Origin: Paraburkholderia sp. LEh10
GTDB taxonomy: Bacteria > Pseudomonadota > Gammaproteobacteria > Burkholderiales > Burkholderiaceae
DNA: 64,000 bases
Direction: 5' to 3'
NCBI RefSeq assembly: GCF_017814945.1
Contig: NZ_JAGIPX010000007.1
Coordinates: forward strand, 124,001-188,000
Shown: positions 45,687-54,544 of the stretch, piece by piece
Position numbering within the stretch: the first letter of the stretch is position 1
Layout of the letters: each line of letters starts with the position of its first letter
Notes under the pieces: generated by a model
What the model saw: only the letters and a program-made list of their open reading frames with translations
Databases searched by the model: none
Told to the model about the DNA's origin: nothing
Position numbers and translations under genes: made by a program

Positions 45687-47177
45687 TCAATTCGCGGCGA
45701 CGTCCGTTGCCGGCTTCGTCTTCGCGACATTGGCATTGGCATTGGCATTGGCATTGGCATCGGCATTGGCATTGGCAGGCGCATCCCAGCCGCCGCCGAG
45801 CGAGCGATACAGCGCAACGGCCGCCTGCGCATGCTCGCGCTTCGCCTGGTTCAACGATTCCGAGTCGCGCAGATATGCCTCTTGTGCATCGAGCACATCG
45901 AGGAAACTCGACGCGCCGCCCTTGTATAGTTCGTTCGACAGACGCAGCGCCTTGCCCGACGCATCGAGCGCGCCCGCGAGCTTCGCGACCTGCGTATCGC
46001 CGTTGACGAGATCGCTGCGCGTGTCCTCGATTTCCTTCAACGCGTTCAGCATCGTCTGCTGCAAGCCGAGTTGCGATTCGCGCATCCGGCTTTCGTTCTG
46101 GTCGATGTTCGCGGTAATCCGGCCCGCGTTGAAGATCGGGCTGGTCGCGCTCAACGCGGCGCTGAAGAGGTTGTCCGTCAGCGTCGGCAGCCCGAGATAC
46201 GACGACGCGAGAATGCCGTCGCTCAGGCTCAGGCGGAACTTCGGATAACGGTCCGCTCTCGCGACACCCACTTCCGCCGCGCGCTGCTCGACGCTCGCAT
46301 AAGCGGTGCGCACATCGGGACGGCGCAGCAGCGCTTCGGAAGGCAGCGTCTGCGGCACGCTTTGCGCGGGCACGGGAATCGGCCGCGCCTGCGCCAGCAG
46401 CAGACTGTCGACGCTTTCCGGCGTGCGCCCCGAATACACGGCGATCAGGCTCATGTCGTGCTGGATATCGGACTGGATCTTCGGAATCTGCGCTTGCAGA
46501 TCCTGCAACTGGTTCTGCGCGCGCGCGACATCGAGCTGCGTCGAAAGCCCGTATTTCAGGCGCTGTTGCGTGAGCTTCAACGCGCGGCTGCGGATTTCCT
46601 GGTTGTCGTTGACGATCTGCAACTGCGATTGCGCCCAACGCAAGTCGATATACGCAGCCGCTGCATTGGCAGCCAGCGCGAGCCGCAATTCGTTCAGCGC
46701 CGACTGGCGTCCGGACACCTGCGCCTGCGCCGCGAGCACGGCAAGACGCTCGCCGCCGAACACGTCCGGCTGCCACGAAGCCGTCAAGCCGATGCCCGCC
46801 TGCTTCACATAGCCAAGCGGCGGCGGCGTGTTCTGACGCTCGTACGACGCCGTAGCACCCGCGTCGAGCTGTGGCGCAAGCGCGGCACGCTGCTGCTTCG
46901 TGATGTCCTGCGCCTGCCGCACGCGCTCCACGGCGGCCTTCACGTCGAGGTTGTCATTGAGCACGATATCGACGAGCCGGTGCATCGTCGGGTCGCCGAA
47001 CTGCGACCACCACTCGTCGGCGTCCACCGTGTCTTTCGGCGCGTCGACGCTCCACGCGTCGGGCGCGACGGTCTTCACGGTCTGCGGCAAATCCGCGTGC
47101 GTCGCGGGCTGCACTGCGCATGCCGCAAGCGTCATGGCGGCGGCAACGGCAAGCGCTTTGGCTACGATCGATTTCAT
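45687..47177 (-). CDS. Efflux outer membrane lipoprotein, NodT/OprM family
   Basis: 496 residues. A lipoprotein signal with lipobox LAAC (Cys20: ALAVAAAMTLAACAVQ) is followed by the two-fold TolC-type coiled-coil repeat (VLNDNLDVKAAVERVRQAQD, LGLQQTMLNALKEIEDTRSD, SNELYKGGASSFLDVLDAQE). It forms the outer-membrane duct for the emrAB pump genes directly upstream (43-base gap, same strand). The C-terminus has a tandem Ala-Asn repeat encoded by a hexanucleotide run at 45729-45778, possibly length-variable. The start ATG at 47177 gives the expected signal peptide. Confidence 0.9.
   Translation of the reverse strand: MKSIVAKALAVAAAMTLAACAVQPATHADLPQTVKTVAPDAWSVDAPKDTVDADEWWSQFGDPTMHRLVDIVLNDNLDVKAAVERVRQAQDITKQQRAALAPQLDAGATASYERQNTPPPLGYVKQAGIGLTASWQPDVFGGERLAVLAAQAQVSGRQSALNELRLALAANAAAAYIDLRWAQSQLQIVNDNQEIRSRALKLTQQRLKYGLSTQLDVARAQNQLQDLQAQIPKIQSDIQHDMSLIAVYSGRTPESVDSLLLAQARPIPVPAQSVPQTLPSEALLRRPDVRTAYASVEQRAAEVGVARADRYPKFRLSLSDGILASSYLGLPTLTDNLFSAALSATSPIFNAGRITANIDQNESRMRESQLGLQQTMLNALKEIEDTRSDLVNGDTQVAKLAGALDASGKALRLSNELYKGGASSFLDVLDAQEAYLRDSESLNQAKREHAQAAVALYRSLGGGWDAPANANADANANANANANVAKTKPATDVAAN
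45729..45778 (-). repeat. Hexanucleotide tandem repeat in the efflux channel gene
   Basis: About eight copies of the 6-bp unit ATTGGC on the plus strand (one ATCGGC variant) encode alternating Ala-Asn near the C-terminus of the outer-membrane protein. The period of six preserves frame when copies change. Confidence 0.85.
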
Positions 47178-47220
47178 ATCGGGTCTTTTGATCGGATACG
47201 TGGGTTGGGCTTCGCGCATG

Positions 47221-48801
47221 TCAGTGCGCATCGGGCGGCGGAGCCGCATTGCCGAACGGCCGCGAGAACAGCACGCTGACGAGGCCCACCGCAAAGCAAG
47301 CCGACACAGCGAGGAACGTGTCGGAGAACGTCAGCACGAGCGCTTCGCGCATCAAGAGTGCATGCAACTGGCCAAGCCCCGCCGCCGCGCCGTCCAGCAT
47401 GTCGCCGCCGACTGCCGCGAAGTGCGCGGCCTGATTGCGCAGCAGCGCTTCGATCACGGGGCGCCCTGCCGTCACGTGTTCGTCGAGACGTTCGTAATGC
47501 AGGTTCAGCCGGTCGTTGAGCATCGTGCTGCACACGGCGATGCCGATCGCGCCGCCCAGGTTGCGCATCAGATTGAAGAGTCCGCTCGCCGACTTGAGCC
47601 GTGAAGGCGGCAGCGATCCGAGCGCCATCGTCACGATGGGCGGCACGCAGAACTGCTGGCCGATGCCGCGCAGCGCCTGCGGAATCAGCAGTTCCTGCCA
47701 GCCCCATTGATTCGTCAGCGGCACGTACAGATAACAGCCGACGCCGAAGCAGACGAGGCCGAATACCATCAACAGGCGCATATCGAGGAAGCGCGCCAGA
47801 TACGAATACGCGGTCAGCGCAATCAACTGGAAACAGCCGACCGACAGCAGCGCGACACCGATTTGCAGCGAATCGAAACCGCGCACTCGCGACAGGAACA
47901 CGGGCGTCAGAAACACGGCGCAAAAGAGCCCGATTCCCGTGATGAACGACAGCAGACTGCCGATGCCGAAGTTGCGGACCGCGAGCGCCTTGAGATCGAC
48001 GATGGGCTCTTTGGCCGTGAACGCATGCACGAGGAACAGGAAGCCGCAGATTGCGGAGATCCATGTGCAAAAGAGAATCGCGCTATCGCCGAACCAGTTC
48101 TTGCGCGGACCTTCTTCGAGCACGTATTCGAGGCAGCCGAGAAAACCCGACATCAGCACGATGCCGGTATAGTCGCCGCTCTTGAGCAGCGACAGATCCG
48201 CGCGGTCGACGTCGACGTAGCGCGGCACGAGAAACGTCACGGCCAGGCCGGGCACGAGGTTCAGATAGAACAGCCAGTGCCACGACCATTGACCCGTGAT
48301 CCAGCCGCCGATCACCGGACCGATCGTCGGCGCAAGCGACGCGAGCGCGCCGATGGTCGTCGATGCGAGCAGGCGCTGCTTGCCCGGAAACAGCATGAAT
48401 GCCGTTGTGAACACGGTGGGGATCATCGCGGCGCCGAGCGCGCCCTGCAGAGCGCGAAACAGGATCATCGAGTTGATGTCCCAGGCGAGCCCGCACAGCA
48501 TGCTCGTGACCGTGAAGCCGAATGCCGAGAAGGCGAACACCCAGCGCGTGGAGAACACGCGCGTGAGCCAGCCGGACATCGGAATCACCAGAATCTCGGC
48601 GATCAGATAGGAAGTCTGCACCCAGGACAGTTCGTCCTGGCTCGCGGACAAACCGCCACCGATGTCCTTCAGCGACGACGCCACGATCTGGATATCGAGC
48701 GTCGCCATGAAGAATCCGAGGCACAGCAGCGAGAACGCGAAGACTTTGGTTCCGGTCGGCAGATCGGCCGGATTCATCGGAGCGGATGTCGTCTTGCTCA
48801 T
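47221..48801 (-). CDS. emrB: DHA2 family multidrug efflux MFS permease (EmrB-like)
   Basis: 526 residues with 14 predicted helices, the hallmark of the DHA2/EmrB-QacA group. N-terminal FFMATLDIQIVASSLKDIGG (conserved DxxI/V motif of this group), the loop GWLTRVFSTRW, the motif C-like segment GPVIGGWITGQWSWHWLFYL near residue 160, and later RNLGGAIGIAVCSTML. It exports drugs with proton exchange and works with EmrA and an outer-membrane channel. Gene order emrA-emrB-oprM on one strand fits this. Confidence 0.92.
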   Translation of the reverse strand: MSKTTSAPMNPADLPTGTKVFAFSLLCLGFFMATLDIQIVASSLKDIGGGLSASQDELSWVQTSYLIAEILVIPMSGWLTRVFSTRWVFAFSAFGFTVTSMLCGLAWDINSMILFRALQGALGAAMIPTVFTTAFMLFPGKQRLLASTTIGALASLAPTIGPVIGGWITGQWSWHWLFYLNLVPGLAVTFLVPRYVDVDRADLSLLKSGDYTGIVLMSGFLGCLEYVLEEGPRKNWFGDSAILFCTWISAICGFLFLVHAFTAKEPIVDLKALAVRNFGIGSLLSFITGIGLFCAVFLTPVFLSRVRGFDSLQIGVALLSVGCFQLIALTAYSYLARFLDMRLLMVFGLVCFGVGCYLYVPLTNQWGWQELLIPQALRGIGQQFCVPPIVTMALGSLPPSRLKSASGLFNLMRNLGGAIGIAVCSTMLNDRLNLHYERLDEHVTAGRPVIEALLRNQAAHFAAVGGDMLDGAAAGLGQLHALLMREALVLTFSDTFLAVSACFAVGLVSVLFSRPFGNAAPPPDAH

Positions 48802-48823
48802 AGTGGGCGTCGCATCCGTCGAA

Positions 48824-49927
48824 TCAGGACGCCGCGCGGGCCGTTTCGCCGTCCGCGCGCAGGTGCACCTTCACCGTCGCCGAAAGGCCGGGGCGCAGCA
48901 CGCCTTGCATTCCCTTCGGCACGGACAGACGCACACGCACGGGTACGCGCTGCACGATCTTCGTGAAGTTGCCCGTCGCGTTCTCCGCGGGCAGCACGCT
49001 GAAGGTCGCGCCCGTCGCCGGGGCGAGGCTCTCGACCACGCCTTCGATGCGGCGGCTCGATGCGTCCAGATCGACGTCGACGGTATCGCCCACCTGCATC
49101 CGCTTCAACTGGTCTTCCTTGAAGTTCGCGTCGATCCACAGGCCGTTGGCGGGCACCACCGTCAGCAGCGACACGCCGACATTCGCGAGCACGCCGACGC
49201 GCGCCGTGCGGTTGCCGACATAGCCGTCGATCGGCGAGCGGATCGTCGTGTACTCGACGTTCAGCTCGGCGACCCGCTGCGCCGCCTTGGCCGTCGCGAT
49301 GCGGGCGTGCGCGTCGTTGATCTGCGCATCGATCACGGTCAGCTGACGCTGCGCGGCCGTCAGTGCGGCGCTGGTGCGATCGACGGCGGCGCGCGCTTTC
49401 AGGAGGTCCGCATCGGCGCGTTCGACGACCTGGTTCGATACCGCATCGTCCTTCACCAGCTGGCGATAGCGCACCGAGTCCGACGCGCTGCGCGTGAGCT
49501 CTGCGCCCGACGCGCGCACTTCGGCCGACTGCTCGTTGATCGTCGCGAGCTGCAGCGACTTCTTCGCTTCGAGTTCGGTCTGCGCCGCTTCCGCGCTCGC
49601 GACTTCCGCGTTGGCCTGCGCGAGCCGCGCGTCGTAGTCGCGGGCGTCGAGGCGGATCAACACTTGTCCCGCTTTCACAAACTGGTTGTCTTGCACCAGC
49701 ACGTCGGTGACGAAGCCGTTCACCTTCGGCGCGAGCACGGTGACGTCGCCGCCCACGTACGCATCGTCCGTCGTCTCGACAAAGCGGCCTACGAAAAACC
49801 AGTACGACGTAGCCGCCGCAATGACGACCACCACGGAAAGCACCGCGAGCGCCATCCACGGAATGCTGCGTGTCTGTTTCGCGGCGCCGGCGGCGCTCGG
49901 CGGAGCAATGGAAGGTGAAGTAGACAT
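48824..49927 (-). CDS. emrA: HlyD/EmrA-type membrane fusion protein
   Basis: 367 residues. A single N-terminal helix (WMALAVLSVVVVIAAATSYWF, near residue 25) anchors it, followed by FVETTDDAYVGGDVTVLAPKVNGFVTDVL (lipoyl-like half), long coiled-coil helices (residues about 90-190), NVEYTTIRSPIDGYVGNRTA (second lipoyl half), and an OB/beta-barrel. It bridges EmrB and the outer-membrane channel. It is the first gene of the pump operon; a GTGCGTATGCAC operator lies nine bases before the ATG. Confidence 0.93.
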   Translation of the reverse strand: MSTSPSIAPPSAAGAAKQTRSIPWMALAVLSVVVVIAAATSYWFFVGRFVETTDDAYVGGDVTVLAPKVNGFVTDVLVQDNQFVKAGQVLIRLDARDYDARLAQANAEVASAEAAQTELEAKKSLQLATINEQSAEVRASGAELTRSASDSVRYRQLVKDDAVSNQVVERADADLLKARAAVDRTSAALTAAQRQLTVIDAQINDAHARIATAKAAQRVAELNVEYTTIRSPIDGYVGNRTARVGVLANVGVSLLTVVPANGLWIDANFKEDQLKRMQVGDTVDVDLDASSRRIEGVVESLAPATGATFSVLPAENATGNFTKIVQRVPVRVRLSVPKGMQGVLRPGLSATVKVHLRADGETARAAS

Positions 49928-49935
49928 GGCTAGTT

Positions 49936-49947
49936 GTGCGTATGCAC
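49936..49947. promoter_or_regulatory. Candidate MarR operator before emrA
   Basis: GTGCGTATGCAC, one base different from the perfect palindrome in front of the first marR gene. It lies nine bases upstream of the emrA start, where a bound repressor could block initiation. Confidence 0.6.
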
Positions 49948-50008
49948 TGAAAAACGTTGAAAAAAAGCGCCGATGAGCGCCCGTCGATCTGCCTGCAAAA
50001 ATCCGCTG

Positions 50009-50425
50009 TTACCGCTTCGTCATATCGAACAGTTCGGTTCGCAGATCCGCTGCGCGCTTCGAGCCGAAGCGCTGTTCGAATTCGGTCTGCGCGGCGAACC
50101 AGTGGTCGCACGCGTTGATCAGGCGCTCTTCGCCGGCCGTCGTCAGCATGACCGTCAGCACGCGGCGGTTGCTGCGCGACGCCTCCGTGTAGACGAGTCC
50201 GTCGCGCTGCAACGGCTGGATCGCACGCACGAGGGTCGTGCGCTCCATCACCATCGAGTCGGCGAGTTCCTTCATCGTCATCCACTTGCGGCGGCGCAGG
50301 TGGTACATGATCGAAAACTGCGTCGTCTTCAAACCAACCTGCGCGAGATGACGGTCGTAAAGCTGCGTCACGTACCGCGCCGCCTGCCGGATTGCAAAGC
50401 AATCATCTTCGGGCGAAACCTTCAT
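50009..50425 (-). CDS. MarR family transcriptional regulator (proximal of two)
   Basis: 138 residues with the MarR winged helix: TTQFSIMYHLRRRKWMTMKE, LADSMVMERTTLVRAIQPLQ, RDGLVYTEASRSNRRVLTV. It opens FAIRQAARYVTQLYDRHLAQVGL, matching the next MarR gene. The ATG at 50425 is chosen rather than 50452 because the longer start would lie inside a perfect 12-bp palindrome and because 50425 matches the paralogue's start. It precedes emrA on the same strand by 81 bases and probably represses the pump and itself. Confidence 0.88.
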   Translation of the reverse strand: MKVSPEDDCFAIRQAARYVTQLYDRHLAQVGLKTTQFSIMYHLRRRKWMTMKELADSMVMERTTLVRAIQPLQRDGLVYTEASRSNRRVLTVMLTTAGEERLINACDHWFAAQTEFEQRFGSKRAADLRTELFDMTKR

Positions 50426-50446
50426 TTCTTCTGGTTCGGCTTCAAC

Positions 50447-50458
50447 GTGCATATGCAC
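50447..50458. promoter_or_regulatory. Perfect 12-bp palindrome before the proximal marR gene
   Basis: GTGCATATGCAC, its own reverse complement, 21 bases upstream of the marR start. The same motif, with one or two changes, occurs at 49936 and 50955. Confidence 0.65.
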
Positions 50459-50511
50459 ACCAATGAGTCGAATTATTGAACCGTCCTGCGACGGACGAAA
50501 ACGGAGTCTGA

Positions 50512-50937
50512 TTACGATGACGTGAGATTGAACAGTTCGGCGCGCAATGCCTTCGCGCGGCTGCGTCCGAACTTGCTCTCGAATTCGTCCTGCGCGGCGC
50601 GCCACGCGATGGCGGCCTGCTCGAACGTCTCCTTGCCAGTCTTCGACAGCCTGAACAGATACGTGCGGCCATCATGCTCGGACGGCTCGCTGATGACGAG
50701 ACCATCGCGCTGCAGCGGCTTGAGCGCACGCACGAGCGTGGTGCGTTCCATCACCATCGAGTCGGCGAGATCCATCATCGTCAGACCGGGCTTGCGCGAC
50801 AGCTTCGCGACGATCGTAAACTGCGCCGCCGTCAGACCGACCTCGCCGAGATGGCGCTCGTAGATCTGCGTAACGTACCGCGCCGCCTGGCGCAGCGCGA
50901 AACAGTTGCAATCGTCATGGGAAAGGGGCTTGCTCAT
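50512..50937 (-). CDS. MarR family transcriptional regulator (distal of two)
   Basis: 141 residues, paralogous to the downstream MarR gene: FALRQAARYVTQIYERHLGE, VGLTAAQFTIVAKL, LADSMVMERTTLVRALKPLQ, RDGLVISEPSEHDGRTYLF. The ADSMVMERTTLVRA recognition-helix segment is identical in both, so they should recognise the same operator and may form heterodimers. It starts 18 bases upstream of a palindrome copy (50955-50966). Confidence 0.88.
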   Translation of the reverse strand: MSKPLSHDDCNCFALRQAARYVTQIYERHLGEVGLTAAQFTIVAKLSRKPGLTMMDLADSMVMERTTLVRALKPLQRDGLVISEPSEHDGRTYLFRLSKTGKETFEQAAIAWRAAQDEFESKFGRSRAKALRAELFNLTSS

Positions 50938-50954
50938 AAGAACGAAGTCTATAT

Positions 50955-50966
50955 GTGTGTATGCAC
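50955..50966. promoter_or_regulatory. Candidate MarR operator before the distal marR gene
   Basis: GTGTGTATGCAC, two changes from the perfect palindrome at 50447. It lies 18 bases upstream of the distal marR start. Confidence 0.55.
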
Positions 50967-51010
50967 GGTGTCAAATCGCACCGCAGCATAGCAATTGAAA
51001 TTCATTGTTG

Positions 51011-51901
51011 CTAAAGCGCGAGCACGCTGACGGCGACGTCGACACGATGCGCGCCCCCTCCAAGAATCATGCCGCGCAGAAGGGACACATCGCTGTAGTC
51101 ACGGCCGATCGCGAGCGTCACGTGGTCCATATCGGCGAGCACGTCGTTGGTCGGGTCCAGATCAATCCAGCCGCTTTGCGGGCAATGCACCGACACCCAC
51201 GCGTGCGACGCGTCGGCGCCGATCAGGCGCGGCTGCCCGGGTGGCGGATCGTTGCGCAGATAGCCGCTGACATAGCGCGCGGGCAGTCCGAGCGCGCGCA
51301 GGCAGCCGATCATCACCTGCGCGAAGTCCTGGCACACGCCGCTTCTCATATCGAACGCGCGTTCGGCGGGCGTATCGAACATCGTCGCGGACGGCTTGTA
51401 GTCGAAGTCCGCGTGAATGCGGTGCATCAGGTCGATCGCGCCCGCGACGATGGGCATGCCCGGCCGGAAGCTGCGCAGTGCGTACTCGCGCAACGTCGGC
51501 TTGAGCGCGATATTCGGCGACGCAAAACAGAACTCGACCTGCTCCTGACAGACGCCGCCCGCGCGAAAGCGCAGCGAGTCCGCGACTTCTTCCCATGCGG
51601 GCGTCGCGCCGGGGTCGAGACGGGTCCAGCGCGGCGCAAGCTGCACCGTCGTTTCGCTGATCATTTGCAGGCGCTCGTGCGGCGCATCGAGCGCGAAATA
51701 GAGCACGTCGTTGCCGAATGCATCCGTGCGGCTATGCAGGTACGAAGGCGTGGGCTCGATGCGCTCGCTGTGCGCGACCACGCGTTGCCACGCGCACGCG
51801 AGCGGACGGATCGTCGCCAGATGCTGCGCGGTTTCGACGAGCGTCGAGTAGTGATAGGTCGTGCGATGCGACACGGACAGCAGCGTCTGCGCGTCGCTCA
51901 T
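51011..51901 (-). CDS. Transglutaminase-like protein (second ATP-grasp cluster)
   Basis: 296 residues. N-terminal LLSVSHRTTYHYSTLVETAQ, then the core with Cys190 (RSGVCQDFAQVMIGCLRALG), His233 (ADASHAWVSVHC) and Asp249 (GWIDLDPTND). All three catalytic positions are present. Its ATG at 51901 overlaps the stop of the ATP-grasp/alpha-E gene (ATGA), so translation is coupled. It is paralogous to the Anbu-cluster protein at 25618-26424. Confidence 0.92.
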   Translation of the reverse strand: MSDAQTLLSVSHRTTYHYSTLVETAQHLATIRPLACAWQRVVAHSERIEPTPSYLHSRTDAFGNDVLYFALDAPHERLQMISETTVQLAPRWTRLDPGATPAWEEVADSLRFRAGGVCQEQVEFCFASPNIALKPTLREYALRSFRPGMPIVAGAIDLMHRIHADFDYKPSATMFDTPAERAFDMRSGVCQDFAQVMIGCLRALGLPARYVSGYLRNDPPPGQPRLIGADASHAWVSVHCPQSGWIDLDPTNDVLADMDHVTLAIGRDYSDVSLLRGMILGGGAHRVDVAVSVLAL

Positions 51902-54510
51902 GACGACACCTGCGCCGCGAACGTGTTCGCATGGCTGAAATAGCGCGCGCTGATTTCGTTGGCGGCCGCCGTCATGCTGATCGCGAGGCGATCGCACAGC
52001 GCAATCACTTCCGCGTACAGGCCGTTGCCGTCCGTCGTGCACAGTCGTTCGAGCGAAGGCAGCGAACTCGCGGGCGGCAGCAGCTCGCTGAACGGACGAT
52101 GCCACGTGCTGCCCGCCGCCATCGAAATATCGTCGAGCTTCGCGCACAGCCGCGCGTACACGCCATACAGACCGCGCGGATTGGTCGGCTCGATCACGAG
52201 CAGATCGAGCAGCGCGGGCACCTCGAAGCGGCCCGGATAAAGCGATCGGTACGTGAGCGTGCTGTCGAACAATTGCAGCAGCAGATCGAAACCTGCGGGC
52301 GTCGCAAGCTGCCGCGTCAACGCGACGACGCGCAGTATCGACGTCATCGCCCACACGCGCTCGATGTGGCGGCCCGCGAACATCAGGCGCCACGCTTCGT
52401 CGCGCGTCATGCGGTCGCCTTGCGCGCCGCTGATCGCCGACAGTTGCGTCGCGAGATGCTCGAGCGCGTTCATCAGCGTGACGCGGTTGTAGCGCGCCTT
52501 GCCGCGCGACGACGCATGCGACGACATCGCGGCGGCAGGCGTCAGTTCGTGCAGCGCATCGCGGAAGTCGTTGCGCGCGGCCAGAATGATGCGCCAGTGA
52601 TCGTTCGACAGACGCCCGCGAATCTCGCCGCTCGCGCGCGCCTGGCTCGCGAGGTTCTGCCCGATGCTGTAGGCGCCCGTGCTCTCATGCAGATTCGCGA
52701 CCAGCGTGCGCTCGAAGGCCTGCAACGATTGCCCGGCCACCATGTCGCCCGATTGCACGAGACCGAAATGCAGCGCGAGTTCGGCGAGCGTCGAGAACAT
52801 CGTGTCCGCGCCGTTGCTTTCCAGCGAGCCGAGTATCAGCCGCAACACGCGCACGTTGTTTTCCGCGCGTTCGCCGTAACGCCCGCTCCAAAACAGGTTC
52901 TCCGCCGCGCGGCTCGACACCGTGCGGTGCTTGCGCGCGAGATCGGCGGGCTTGAGCGGCGACGGCAGCAACGTGAACGTCGAGTTCGGATGGCTCGACA
53001 GCACCCATGTATCGACGCTGCTGCCGCCGAACTGCATCGACACCGACGCCTGCCGTTCCGCGGCGAGACGCGTGAAGCCGCCGGGCAACACGTGCCAGCC
53101 GCCGCTCGCATCCGCGACGGCGACCGCGCGCAGCACACTGGGCCGGTTGCCGAGCGCGCCGTCCTCATAACGCGGCGTGCACGAATACGGCAGCGGCTGC
53201 TGGATCGTGAACGCATCGGGCGAGCGCTCGATGCGGCTGCGCCAGCTTTCCAGCCGCTGCGCGCCTTGCGCGATGCCGGGCGGACCATCGGACGTGCGCG
53301 TGGGCCATGTCGGCTGAAGAAACGCGTCCGTCATGGTCGCGAACGCGTGCTCGCGCGCGGCATCCTCGCCGCACCACCATGTCGGCACGCCGTTGAGCAG
53401 CAGCGGCTCGCCGAGCAGCGCCTGCGCGATGCCGGGCAAGAAGCCGTGCATCGCCGGCGATTCGAGAAAGCCCGAGCCCGGCACGTTCGATACGATCACA
53501 TTGCCCGCGCGCATCACCTGCAACAGCCCCGGCACGCCGATCGTCGAATCGGCTCGCAGCTCGACGGGATCGCAGAATGCGTCGTCGAGCCGCCGCAGCA
53601 CGACATGCACGCGCTCGAGCCCAGTGAGCGTCTTCAGATACAGCATGTCGTTGCGCACCGTCAGGTCCTTGCCCTCGACGAGCGTCACGCCCAGATAGCG
53701 CGCGAGAAACGCATGCTCGAAATAGGTCTCCGCGAACGGCCCCGGTGTGAGCAGCGCGATATGCGGCGCGCTGTCCGTCTTGCCGTCGCGCATGGTGGCG
53801 CGTGCGCTCGCGGCGAGCATCGCGATCAAAGTCGAAAACGTCGGCGCGAGGCGGCTGACGCGCAGTTCGCGGAACGCATCGGCGAACACGCTCGAAACGA
53901 TCATCCGGTTTTCGAGCGCGTAACCGGCGCCCGACGGCACTTCGGTGCGATGCGACATGACCGTCCATGTGCCATCCGGCGCGCGCGCCAGATCGACGCC
54001 GATCACTTGCAGGAACTGGCCGCCCAAGGGGAGAAAACCCTTCACCGAGCGCAGGTAGCCCGGATGTCCATAGACGAGCGCGGGCGGCAGCTTGCTCTCG
54101 CGCAACAGCCGCTGCGGCCCATACACGTCCGCGGCGATTGCGTTGAGCAGTTGCGCGCGCTGCTTCACGCCGCGTTCGATCTGCGCCCATTCATCTTCAG
54201 CGATGATGAACGGCAGCAGGTCGAGCGCCCACAAACGCGGCTCACCCTTGTCCGCATACACGTTGTACGTGATGTCGTTGTCGCGCACCTGCTGCGCGAC
54301 GGATGCGCGCCCAGCCTCCAGTGCCGCGATGCCTTCCTCGCCGAGCAGTTCGAAAAAGCGCCGCCACGGCTCGCGCAGCGCGCCTGATGCGTCGCGCAGC
54401 TCGTCCCAGTGGCCTTCGCGCACGTCCAGCAGCGGCAACGTGCGCAGCAGCGCCAGCGCGTCGGGATGGCCTGCTGCCGCTTCGAACGGAAAGGTCGATT
54501 GAAAGGCCAA
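51898..54510 (-). CDS. Circularly permuted ATP-grasp fused to alpha-E domain
   Basis: 870 residues in two parts. Residues about 60-510 match the type 2 permuted ATP-grasp protein of the first cluster (DITYNVYADKGEPRLWALDL, EVPSGAGYALENRMIVSSVF, LTPGPFAETYFEHAFLARYL, GVTLVEGKDL). Residues about 535-865 form an alpha-E domain (SSRAAENLFWSGRYGERAEN, and GRHIERVWAMTSILRVVALT). In the first cluster these are separate genes, so fusion supports a physical complex there too. The glycine-rich HGAGGYG segment of the unfused ligase is not obvious here. The ATG start fits a gap of 34 bases to the upstream DUF2126 gene. Confidence 0.92.
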   Translation of the reverse strand: MAFQSTFPFEAAAGHPDALALLRTLPLLDVREGHWDELRDASGALREPWRRFFELLGEEGIAALEAGRASVAQQVRDNDITYNVYADKGEPRLWALDLLPFIIAEDEWAQIERGVKQRAQLLNAIAADVYGPQRLLRESKLPPALVYGHPGYLRSVKGFLPLGGQFLQVIGVDLARAPDGTWTVMSHRTEVPSGAGYALENRMIVSSVFADAFRELRVSRLAPTFSTLIAMLAASARATMRDGKTDSAPHIALLTPGPFAETYFEHAFLARYLGVTLVEGKDLTVRNDMLYLKTLTGLERVHVVLRRLDDAFCDPVELRADSTIGVPGLLQVMRAGNVIVSNVPGSGFLESPAMHGFLPGIAQALLGEPLLLNGVPTWWCGEDAAREHAFATMTDAFLQPTWPTRTSDGPPGIAQGAQRLESWRSRIERSPDAFTIQQPLPYSCTPRYEDGALGNRPSVLRAVAVADASGGWHVLPGGFTRLAAERQASVSMQFGGSSVDTWVLSSHPNSTFTLLPSPLKPADLARKHRTVSSRAAENLFWSGRYGERAENNVRVLRLILGSLESNGADTMFSTLAELALHFGLVQSGDMVAGQSLQAFERTLVANLHESTGAYSIGQNLASQARASGEIRGRLSNDHWRIILAARNDFRDALHELTPAAAMSSHASSRGKARYNRVTLMNALEHLATQLSAISGAQGDRMTRDEAWRLMFAGRHIERVWAMTSILRVVALTRQLATPAGFDLLLQLFDSTLTYRSLYPGRFEVPALLDLLVIEPTNPRGLYGVYARLCAKLDDISMAAGSTWHRPFSELLPPASSLPSLERLCTTDGNGLYAEVIALCDRLAISMTAAANEISARYFSHANTFAAQVSS

Positions 54511-54544
54511 GGTTTGATCGCGAATCTGTTGTCGTGGGTTTGGC

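Noticed and set aside
50426..50452. ATG at 50452 as the start of the proximal marR gene
   Set aside because: It would lie inside the perfect palindrome, and the paralogue aligns with a start at 50425.
51931..54387. An 818-codon plus-strand frame opposite the ATP-grasp/alpha-E gene
   Set aside because: Mirror frame, arginine-rich, no recognisable motif; the minus strand encodes a well-formed ligase.
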